In this document: one piece after another, positions 1 through 5,568 of the stretch
Position numbering within the stretch: position 1 is the first letter of the stretch
Layout of the letters: each line of letters starts with the position of its first letter
Source: an uncultured Collinsella sp.
GTDB taxonomy: Bacteria > Actinomycetota > Coriobacteriia > Coriobacteriales > Coriobacteriaceae
Length of the DNA: 10,655 bases
Direction: 5' to 3'
Assembly (NCBI GenBank): GCA_902491915.1
Contig: CABUJL010000067.1
Location: forward strand, 1 to 10,655
Notes under the pieces: model-generated
What the model saw: the letters and a program-made list of their open reading frames with translations, nothing else
Databases searched by the model: none
Told to the model about the DNA's origin: nothing
Made by a program: the position numbers and the translations under genes

Positions 1-63
1 GATACTCGGCTTGCTCGCAGGTCTGTAGAGCTCCTTGCATTCCTTCTTAAAGTCGAACGCCAT
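1..63 (-). CDS. GyrI-like small-molecule-binding domain protein (N-terminal 21 codons only)
   Basis: Reading leftwards from the ATG at 63-61 gives an open frame of 21 codons to the window edge: MAFDFKKECKELYRP, ending in KPSI. This start closely resembles the conserved N-terminus I know from GyrI-like domain proteins of Firmicutes and Actinobacteria (MxFDFKKEYK-x-LY-P-K-x-KP). Those are proteins of about 200 residues with a SRPBCC/GyrI-type ligand pocket. E. coli GyrI (SbmC) protects gyrase from toxins; the function of this broader family is largely unproven. An AAAGG-type Shine-Dalgarno sequence lies 7 bases before the ATG, supporting the start. A -10-like element and a perfect LexA-box-like palindrome lie upstream. 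The rest of the gene is outside the window, so the assignment rests on 21 residues. Confidence 0.7.
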   Translation of the reverse strand, partial: MAFDFKKECKELYRPASKPSI

Positions 64-104
64 GTTGGCCGCCTTTCTGCGTATTGGCCTGCTTAGATAG
101 CTGA

Positions 105-115
105 ATCATATCATA
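105..115 (-). promoter_or_regulatory. Candidate -10 region of the GyrI-like gene
   Basis: On the minus strand two overlapping TATGAT hexamers occur (110-115 and 105-110), about 42 to 52 bases before the ATG at 63. No good -35 hexamer sits at 16-18 bases; that position is largely occupied by the palindrome at 120-133. This would suit a promoter with an operator over its -35/spacer region, but it is a motif reading only. Confidence 0.4.
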
Positions 116-119
116 GAAA

Positions 120-133
120 CGAACAGCTGTTCG
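120..133. promoter_or_regulatory. LexA (SOS) box-like operator
   Basis: CGAACAGCTGTTCG is a perfect 14-bp palindrome with the exact CGAAC-N4-GTTCG layout of the LexA/DinR box of Gram-positive bacteria and Actinobacteria. The flanking base on one side also fits the longer actinobacterial TCGAAC-N4-GTTCGA form. It lies between the -10-like element and the expected -35 position of the leftward GyrI-like gene, where a repressor would block transcription. It is about 200 bases from the rightward ABC gene, so the leftward gene is the likelier target. LexA binding is inferred from the motif alone. Confidence 0.6.
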
Positions 134-233
134 AATGATTTGGCTGACAGATTGAGATGCGTGCGTTGTGTTTGGCGGTCGGCCTGACCCCATCGATGAT
201 TTCTCTGCCTCCCCGGCGCCTCATCTATAGCTG

Positions 234-285
234 CCGTTTCCCCATATAGAACCTGCCAAAATAAACCCGTCCCTTTTTAGTCGGT
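234..285 (-). repeat. Dispersed 52-bp intergenic repeat, copy 1
   Basis: Read on the minus strand this is the same element as at 8203-8254 and 9411-9462. Over its first 35 bases it differs from copy 3 at four positions. The tail TTnTAT-nn-GG-nn-AAA then continues the match to about 52 bases. The outer arm ACCTGCCAAAA (251-261) is intact, while the partner arm at 274-285 is degenerate, so the hairpin is weaker here. It sits 50 bp upstream of the ABC ATPase start. Its short palindromic form, intergenic location and copy number resemble REP/MITE-type elements. Confidence 0.75.
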
Positions 286-295
286 GCGAAATGGG

Positions 296-301
296 TAATA
301 C
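296..301 (+). promoter_or_regulatory. Weak -10-like hexamer upstream of the ABC operon
   Basis: TAATAC lies 33 bases before the ATPase ATG at 335. The -35 position (about 273-278) reads CTTTTT, a poor match, and is inside repeat copy 1. This is the only reasonable candidate seen before the operon. The remaining sequence from 134 to 233 shows nothing I can name. Confidence 0.25.
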
Positions 302-334
302 TAAAGAGTTATCCGACCAGATGGGAACCGATCG

Positions 335-1036
335 ATGGCTTATATCGAATTCAAAGACGTCATCAAGGCATACGGCGAGGGCGACGCCCGCATTCACGCA
401 CTCGACGGCGCGAGCTTTACGGTCGAGCGCGGCGAGCTCGCCATCATTTTGGGTGCTTCGGGTGCCGGCAAGACCACGGCGCTCAACATTCTGGGCGGCA
501 TGGATACGGCGACTTCCGGCACCGTGACGGTGGACGGGCGCGATGTGAGCTCCGCTAACGAGGCGCAGCTCGTGGAATACCGCCGCGCCGACGTCGGCTT
601 TGTCTTCCAGTTCTACAATCTGGTCCCCAACCTGACGGCGCTCGAAAATGTTGAGCTTGCGGCGCAAATCTGCCCTGATTCGCTCGATGCCGAGCAAACG
701 CTTTGCCAGGTTGGCTTGGGTGAGCGCCTCGCCAACTTCCCCGCGCAGCTTTCGGGCGGCGAGCAGCAGCGCGTGTCCATTGCCCGCGCACTGGCAAAGA
801 ACCCCAAGCTGCTTTTGTGCGACGAGCCCACGGGCGCACTTGACTATAAAACCGGCAAGCAGATCTTGCAGCTGCTGCAGGACACTTGCCGCAAGCAGGG
901 CATTACGGTCATCATCATCACCCACAACTCCGCGCTGGCGCCCATGGCCGATCGCCTGATCCGCTTTAAGAACGGTCGCGTGGAGAGCGAGACGGTCCAG
1001 CAAAATCCCGTGCCTATCGAGACGATCGAGTGGTAG
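335..1036 (+). CDS. ABC transporter ATP-binding protein, MacB/LolD-type
   Basis: This 233-residue protein is a complete single nucleotide-binding domain that powers the permease encoded directly downstream. Motifs are in the normal order: Walker A GASGAGKT (40-47), Q-loop Gln92 in FVFQFYNL, signature LSGGEQQ (139-145), Walker B LLLCDEP (159-165) with catalytic Glu164, ALD D-loop (168-170), and H-loop His197 in ITHN. Length and motif spacing match the MacB/LolD/FtsE group, which drives substrate extrusion or mechanotransmission in the envelope rather than uptake. No substrate-binding protein is encoded nearby. The ATG at 335 is favoured because Walker A then falls at the usual distance from the N-terminus; GGGAA seven bases upstream is a modest ribosome binding site. 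The stop overlaps the possible GTG start of the permease, so the two are almost certainly co-translated. Confidence 0.95.
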   Translation: MAYIEFKDVIKAYGEGDARIHALDGASFTVERGELAIILGASGAGKTTALNILGGMDTATSGTVTVDGRDVSSANEAQLVEYRRADVGFVFQFYNLVPNLTALENVELAAQICPDSLDAEQTLCQVGLGERLANFPAQLSGGEQQRVSIARALAKNPKLLLCDEPTGALDYKTGKQILQLLQDTCRKQGITVIIITHNSALAPMADRLIRFKNGRVESETVQQNPVPIETIEW

Positions 1037-1041
1037 CGCCC

Positions 1042-3807
1042 ATGGACCAAGACCGCCAAAACAGCCTACGCCGCGACGCGCAGAACACGGAGCGCGAGCA
1101 GGATTTTACGACCTACCGCACTGCCCAAAGCTCAAACGATATGGTGCCGACGGTTTTTCGCCGTGGCATCTACCGCACAATCCGAGGCAGTCTTAAGCGC
1201 TTTTTGTCAATCGTGGTCATCACCGCGCTTGGCGTGAGCGTGATGTGCGGCCTTAAGGCGGGTTGCGAGGACCTGTGTGATTCGGTTGATGCCTACTTCG
1301 ACCAGCAAAATGTCTATGACATTAACGTGCAGTCGACCTATGGCCTGACTGACGATGATCTCGACGCCATCCAAGAGGTCGATGGCGTCGAAACGGCCGA
1401 GGGCATCTACACCGAGACCGCCTACACCGCCGTGGGCACAACGCGCGAGCGCGTGGTCGTGCAAAGTCTCTCCAAGGAGAACATCGATCAGCCGGTGCTC
1501 GTGAACGGCGATTTGCCCGAGAGCGCCGATGAAGTCGCGGTGACTTCGAAGTTCCTGAAGGCATCGGGCAAGAAAATCGGCGATACGGTGAGTTTTGCCG
1601 CCAATGACGCGAGCTCGTCCAATCAAAGCGCCAAGGACCAGTTTGCCGCGGGCGATTACACCATTACGGCTGAGGTCCTCGACCCCACTGATGTAAGTTC
1701 TGACTCGACAGTCAACGCCTTTCGCGCTGCTTCGGCGGCGGACTATAAGTTCTATGTGAGCGAGGACGCCGCGACATCTTCTTCCTACTCCGCGGTCCAC
1801 GTGATCGTCGAGGGAGCCAAGAGCCTCAACTCCTATTCGGATTCCTACGCGGCAAAGATCAATGAGGTCAAGGGCAATATCGAGAAGATCCGCGAGGAGC
1901 GTGAGAAGGCGCGCGCCCAGGAGCTGACGGTCGACACGCCGGCGAGCTTGGACGCGGCTGAGCGTCAGGCGAATATGCTCTTTGGGATTGAGCAGGACAA
2001 CATCAATCGCATGGCAGAGGGCAGCGAGGAGCGCGTGCAAGCGCAGACCGACCTGGATCAGCGCCGCGCCGCCGCCGACCAGCAGTTTGCCGATGCCCGC
2101 GCCGAGCTTTCCGATCTGGGCGAATGCACCTGGTACATCCAGGACCGCGGCAATATCGCAAGCTACTCGAGCGTGGAGAGCGATAGCTCGTCAATTGAGG
2201 CTATCGCCACGGTGTTCCCGTTCATCTTCTTTATCGTTGCCGTGCTCATCAGCCTTACCACCGCCACGCGTATGGTCGAGGAGGAGCGCACGCTCATCGG
2301 CCTGTATAAGGCGCTCGGCTATTCGCGCGGGCGCATCCTGTCCAAATACGTGGACTATGCGCTGTGGGCTTGTCTGATCGGCGGCGTGCTCGGCAACATC
2401 ATCGGATTTGTGGGCCTGCCGCTGTTCCTGTTTACGGTGTTCGACGACATGTACTCACTGCCCCAGATGCTACTTTCGTACGACATCGTGTCCTCGATCG
2501 TTTCGGTGGCGCTGTTTGCCGTGGGCGTGGTGGGCGCCACGATTATCGCCTGCCGCCACGAGATGGCCGAGACCCCTGCCTCGCTCATGCGCCCCAAGGC
2601 GCCGCGTGCCGGCTCACGCATTCTGCTCGAGCGTATCGGATTTATCTGGCGCCGCATGGGCTTTTTGAACAAGGTGGCAGCGCGTAACCTGTTCCGCTAC
2701 AAAAAGCGCGCCTTTATGACCATCTTCGGCATCGCCGGCTGCACGGCGCTCGTGATCTGCGGCATGGGCATTCGTGATACGTCGGTCGCGCTTTCGCCCA
2801 AGCAGTACGGCCACATCACACGCTACGACCTGCTGGCGGTTGCCAATCCCGACGATTTTTCGCAGACGTGCGCGGCGCTCGACGAGCGAAGCGCGGTCAA
2901 GGATTCCGGTGTGACCGTAACTTCGACGCTGCCGATCATGACCGACAACGTCACCTTTACATTCGGCGGAAAGAGCGAGACCGTGCAGCTGATCGTGGTG
3001 CCCGATGACCGCACGAACGATCTGGACGACTATGTTCGCCTTGAGGATGAGTCCAAAGAGCCACTGTCTTTGCGTGACGGAGACGTGTATCTGAGTAAGA
3101 GTTCACAGCTGGTGCTGGGGATTCAACCGGGCGATACGGCGCACGTCCAGGATTCGTCACTCAACGTCGCCAAGGTCAAGGTCAGCGACATTTCGCTTAA
3201 CTATCTGGGCAACACGCTTTACATGACGCAGAGCACCTATGAGCGCGCGTTTGGGCGCAGCGTTCGCCTCAATGGCATCTTTGCGCTGCTCAAGGGTTCG
3301 TCGGCCGACCAGATTGCGTTTAGCAAGAAGCTTAAGAGTGACGGCTGGCTTTCGATTTCGAGCACGGCCGAGCATTGGGAGAACTTTGAGGCGAACTTCA
3401 CTATTATCAATTCCGTCGTGGTGCTCGTGACCTTTATGGCGGCGTGCCTGTCGTTTGTGGTGGTGTTTACGCTGTCCAACACGAATATCTCCGAGCGCGA
3501 GCGCGAGCTGGCGACCATCAAGGTGCTTGGTTTCCGCCGTGGCGAGGTGCACCATTACGTCAACAAGGAGACGTTGATCCTCACGGCAATTGGCGCCGCG
3601 CTGGGCGTGCCACTGGGCGGCTTGCTGGCCGAGAGTTTTACGTACATTTTGCAGATGCCGTCGCTGTACTTTGATGTTGAGGTCGAGCCGCTAAGCTACG
3701 TGCTCGCCGTGGTGCTTTCCTTTGGCTTTACGTTTATCGTCAACCTCGCCACCAATCGTACCCTCAACAAGATCGACATGGTCGGCGCCCTCAAAAGCGC
3801 CGAGTAA
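1042..3807 (+). CDS. ABC transporter permease, duplicated FtsX/MacB-type, eight predicted membrane segments
   Basis: The product has 921 residues from the ATG at 1042, or 925 from the GTG at 1030 that overlaps the ATPase stop; neither start has a strong ribosome binding site. Counting from the GTG, hydrophobic segments lie at about 58-77, 391-411, 446-468, 486-507, 561-580, 791-817, 848-868 and 887-905. This is two copies of the 1+3 FtsX/MacB topology, each with a large outside domain after its first segment. Both halves keep the family hallmark after their second segment: ERTLIGLYKALGYSRGR (419-435) and ERELATIKVLGFRRGE (824-839). The first outside domain has a charged, Glu/Arg/Ala/Gln-rich helical stretch at about 274-360 likely to form a coiled coil; the second lacks it. 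A charged cytoplasmic tail of some 50 residues precedes the first segment. Export or envelope remodelling is inferred; the substrate is unknown. Confidence 0.9.
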   Translation: MDQDRQNSLRRDAQNTEREQDFTTYRTAQSSNDMVPTVFRRGIYRTIRGSLKRFLSIVVITALGVSVMCGLKAGCEDLCDSVDAYFDQQNVYDINVQSTYGLTDDDLDAIQEVDGVETAEGIYTETAYTAVGTTRERVVVQSLSKENIDQPVLVNGDLPESADEVAVTSKFLKASGKKIGDTVSFAANDASSSNQSAKDQFAAGDYTITAEVLDPTDVSSDSTVNAFRAASAADYKFYVSEDAATSSSYSAVHVIVEGAKSLNSYSDSYAAKINEVKGNIEKIREEREKARAQELTVDTPASLDAAERQANMLFGIEQDNINRMAEGSEERVQAQTDLDQRRAAADQQFADARAELSDLGECTWYIQDRGNIASYSSVESDSSSIEAIATVFPFIFFIVAVLISLTTATRMVEEERTLIGLYKALGYSRGRILSKYVDYALWACLIGGVLGNIIGFVGLPLFLFTVFDDMYSLPQMLLSYDIVSSIVSVALFAVGVVGATIIACRHEMAETPASLMRPKAPRAGSRILLERIGFIWRRMGFLNKVAARNLFRYKKRAFMTIFGIAGCTALVICGMGIRDTSVALSPKQYGHITRYDLLAVANPDDFSQTCAALDERSAVKDSGVTVTSTLPIMTDNVTFTFGGKSETVQLIVVPDDRTNDLDDYVRLEDESKEPLSLRDGDVYLSKSSQLVLGIQPGDTAHVQDSSLNVAKVKVSDISLNYLGNTLYMTQSTYERAFGRSVRLNGIFALLKGSSADQIAFSKKLKSDGWLSISSTAEHWENFEANFTIINSVVVLVTFMAACLSFVVVFTLSNTNISERERELATIKVLGFRRGEVHHYVNKETLILTAIGAALGVPLGGLLAESFTYILQMPSLYFDVEVEPLSYVLAVVLSFGFTFIVNLATNRTLNKIDMVGALKSAE

Positions 3808-3868
3808 CCTGCCCTGGGATTCAAGTTCTAGCGAGCTGCCGACGCGCCCGCAGCAGCATTTTTGCATA

Positions 3869-3912
3869 AACCGCCCCGCCAAATGCATACTTTGACGGGG
3901 CGGTTGCTTTTT
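3869..3912 (+). terminator. Rho-independent terminator of the ABC operon
   Basis: AACCGCCCCG (3869-3878) pairs perfectly with CGGGGCGGTT (3896-3905). CAAA (3880-3883) pairs with TTTG (3891-3894) across a single C/A mismatch, leaving a 7-base loop. The stem is followed by GC and five T residues (3908-3912). It starts 62 bases after the permease stop. Confidence 0.88.
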
Positions 3913-3922
3913 GCCCACAGGT

Positions 3923-4157
3923 ACCCCAGGGGGCGCCGTGCAAATTCCGGAGTATTCAGCGTCCCGGGGTCCGCGGGCGCGGGGGCGGGGGTGCAAAACT
4001 GCGCTGAAAGCCCCGATTCTGAGTCCCAACGCCTCTAGAGCCGCTCGTTTTTTTACAGGATGCGGCCCATGGTGCCTGCCTTTCGCCCAAAATCCAGTAT
4101 GCAGGCACCCTCGGCTGCTGAATACTCCCAAAAATGCACGCCGCATCCTACCCCAGG
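3923..4157. repeat. Composite inverted-repeat region, possible degenerate MITE or REP cluster
   Basis: No credible gene is present here. Several inverted repeats overlap. A 23-bp pair (3938-3960 and 4117-4139) differs at four positions and shares the core GGAGTATTCAGC. AGGATGCGGC (4057-4066) pairs with GCCGCATCCT (4140-4149), and inside it GGTGCCTGC (4071-4079) pairs with GCAGGCACC (4101-4109). The 23-bp pair and the AGGATGCGGC pair cross each other, so they cannot both form in one simple fold. ACCCCAGG occurs at 3923 and 4150, and inverted at 4314-4321. A T7 run lies at 4048-4054. The layering suggests insertion or duplication of short palindromic elements; no transposase is nearby. Confidence 0.6.
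3966..3991 (+). other. Potential G-quadruplex motif
   Basis: Four G-runs (GGGG 3966-3969, GGG 3975-3977, GGGGG 3981-3985, GGGGG 3987-3991) are separated by loops of 5, 3 and 1 bases. This satisfies the standard G3+N1-7 pattern. It is in the convergent intergenic region, 54 bases past the ABC-operon terminator stem. Folding is not demonstrated. Confidence 0.5.
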
Positions 4158-4172
4158 CACCCGCAGCAAGAA

Positions 4173-4357
4173 GACGAATAGTCTCGGCCTCCCCAGTCAC
4201 CGCAGGAGGCCCTAGGGCTTCCCCCCCAAATCTTTCCGCAGGACGGAAGGACCCCGCCGCGCGAAGCGCACGGCGGGATCCTGACATGTCCGAGGACGAT
4301 TTGGGAGGTAAGCCCTGGGGTCTCCGATGAGAGCAGTTTCGGCCGAGGCTATTCGTC
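4173..4357. repeat. 185-bp imperfect palindrome at the pfkA 3' end
   Basis: Two 60-nt arms (4173-4232 and 4298-4357) align collinearly as inverted copies. The outer 17 bases differ at one position, the next 20 are mostly diverged, and the inner 23 (4210-4232 against 4298-4320) differ at three. The 65-nt centre carries GGACCCCGCCG (4249-4259) pairing with CGGCGGGATCC (4271-4281) with one mismatch, plus a small TTCCG/CGGAA hairpin (4234-4248). The right outer arm includes the last two codons and the stop of pfkA. Transcribed from pfkA it would form a very long hairpin, but no T-tract follows, so a classic intrinsic terminator is not seen. Confidence 0.65.
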
Positions 4358-5428
4358 GCCGAAGCTGATGCCCAACGCCTTGGCCTCGCGCACCAGATCG
4401 CTCTGGGGATCGACATACTTGAGCTTGCCGGCGACATCCTCGAGCGGCATGTGACACATCTTGCCGTCACGCAGGGCGATCATGTAGCCAAACTCGCCGC
4501 GTAGACAGCCCAGAGCCGCCTCGACGCCGCACTGGGTCGCAAAGATGCGGTCCTGGGCGTTGGGCTGGCCGCCGCGCTGCGTGTGGCCGGGGATGGCGAC
4601 GCGGGTCTCGCGACCGGTCTTGGCCTCGATCTCCTTGGCGATGTCGTAGACGATCGACGGGCTCGTGCGCTCGGCGAGTTTCTTCTTGTACTCCTTCTTG
4701 GACAGCGCCGCGTCCTCCTTGGAGATAGCGCCCTCGGCGACGGCCACGATGGTAAAGCGGCTGCCGGTCTCCATGCGATGCTCGATGGTCTTGATGACGT
4801 TATCCATGTCGTAGGGGATCTCGGGAATCAAGATGACATCCGCGCCGCCCGCGACGCCGGCGTATAGCGGGATCCAGCCAACCTTGTGGCCCATGATCTC
4901 GATAACGAACACGCGGCCGTGACTCGAAGCGGTGGTGTGAATGTCGTCGATGCACTTGGTGGCGACGTCGATGGCGCTCGTAAAGCCAAACGTCAGCTCG
5001 GTGCCCCAGGTGTCGTTATCGATGGTCTTAGGCAGGGCGATAACGTTGAGGCCCTCTTCGCGCAGACGGTTGGCGGTCTTGGTGGAGCCGTTGCCGCCCA
5101 GCATAAACAGGCAGTCGAGCTGCAGCTTATGATAGGTGTGGACCATTGCCGGCACCTTCTCGACGCCGTCGGCCTCGGGAATATCCAGGCGCTTGAACGG
5201 CGTACGGCTCGTGCCCAGGATGGTGCCGCCACGGGTAAGGATGCCGCTAAAATCGGCGGGCGTCATGACGCGGAACCGGCTGTAGATAAGGCCCTGGTAG
5301 CCGTCCTCAAAACCATAGATCTCAATAGGCTCTTCGCTATTGGTCATAAGCGTTTTGACAATGCCGCGCATGGTGGCGTTGAGCGCCTGGCAGTCGCCGC
5401 CACTGGTAAGAAGACCGATCCTAAGCAT
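4349..5428 (-). CDS. pfkA: 6-phosphofructokinase, ATP-dependent type inferred
   Basis: The 359-residue cytosolic enzyme phosphorylates fructose 6-phosphate to fructose 1,6-bisphosphate, the committed step of glycolysis. Family motifs are complete: GGDCQALNATMRG near the start (10-22), GTSRTPF (72-78), the nucleotide-site GGNGS (111-115), catalytic PKTIDND (133-139) with the base Asp in TIDND, MGH (179-181), IPE (201-203) and GHTQRGG (281-287). The residue matching E. coli Gly104 is Gly, which favours ATP. The position matching Gly124 is Lys, as in PPi-PFKs and in several ATP-using actinobacterial and trypanosomal enzymes. The usual GGDGS Asp is replaced by Asn, which I associate with a clostridial/coriobacterial PFK subgroup. 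The start has a strong GGAAGGA Shine-Dalgarno sequence (5435-5441). The amidase gene lies 140 bp upstream on the same strand. Confidence 0.95.
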   Translation of the reverse strand: MLRIGLLTSGGDCQALNATMRGIVKTLMTNSEEPIEIYGFEDGYQGLIYSRFRVMTPADFSGILTRGGTILGTSRTPFKRLDIPEADGVEKVPAMVHTYHKLQLDCLFMLGGNGSTKTANRLREEGLNVIALPKTIDNDTWGTELTFGFTSAIDVATKCIDDIHTTASSHGRVFVIEIMGHKVGWIPLYAGVAGGADVILIPEIPYDMDNVIKTIEHRMETGSRFTIVAVAEGAISKEDAALSKKEYKKKLAERTSPSIVYDIAKEIEAKTGRETRVAIPGHTQRGGQPNAQDRIFATQCGVEAALGCLRGEFGYMIALRDGKMCHMPLEDVAGKLKYVDPQSDLVREAKALGISFGDE

Positions 5429-5447
5429 GATGAATCCTTCCGGGCAA

Positions 5448-5456
5448 GTTATAACA
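5448..5456 (-). promoter_or_regulatory. Extended -10-like element before pfkA
   Basis: The minus strand reads TGTTATAAC, a good extended -10 (TGn plus TATAAC). No -35 hexamer is recognisable; that position falls in the inverted repeat at 5467-5499. Transcription from it would start near 5441, inside the Shine-Dalgarno sequence, which argues against it being the main promoter. Confidence 0.3.
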
Positions 5457-5466
5457 TGCGCATAAG

Positions 5467-5499
5467 TTTACCCCCGCACACTGTTGATACGGGGGTAAA
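5467..5499. promoter_or_regulatory. 10-bp inverted repeat between the amidase gene and pfkA
   Basis: TTTACCCCCG (5467-5476) and CGGGGGTAAA (5490-5499) form a perfect pair around a 13-nt spacer. It lies 69 bp downstream of the amidase stop and 38 bp upstream of the pfkA ATG. No T-tract follows on either strand, so it may be an operator for pfkA, an attenuator, or a weak terminator of the amidase gene. Confidence 0.5.
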
Positions 5500-5568
5500 A
5501 CGTGTTAGCTCAAGCGTATAGAAATGTAAACAACGTCAGGCGAGCGTAAGGTCGACGAGCCTGGGTCC

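Noticed and set aside
221..1003. 260-codon open frame on the minus strand
   Set aside because: It lies antisense to the well-supported ABC ATPase and shows no recognisable protein motif; GC-rich codons readily leave the opposite strand open.
3911..4330. 139-codon plus-strand open frame
   Set aside because: It begins inside the terminator T-run, has no ribosome binding site, and its sequence is explained by the inverted repeats and G-runs.
3691..4470. 259-codon minus-strand open frame across the intergenic region
   Set aside because: It overlaps the ends of two real genes on different frames, runs through the terminator and palindromes, and has low-complexity Arg/Gly/Pro/Ala composition.
4349..5428. 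PPi-dependent phosphofructokinase
   Set aside because: The key Asp of PPi enzymes (GGDD) is replaced by Gly; Lys in PKTIDND alone also occurs in ATP-dependent enzymes.
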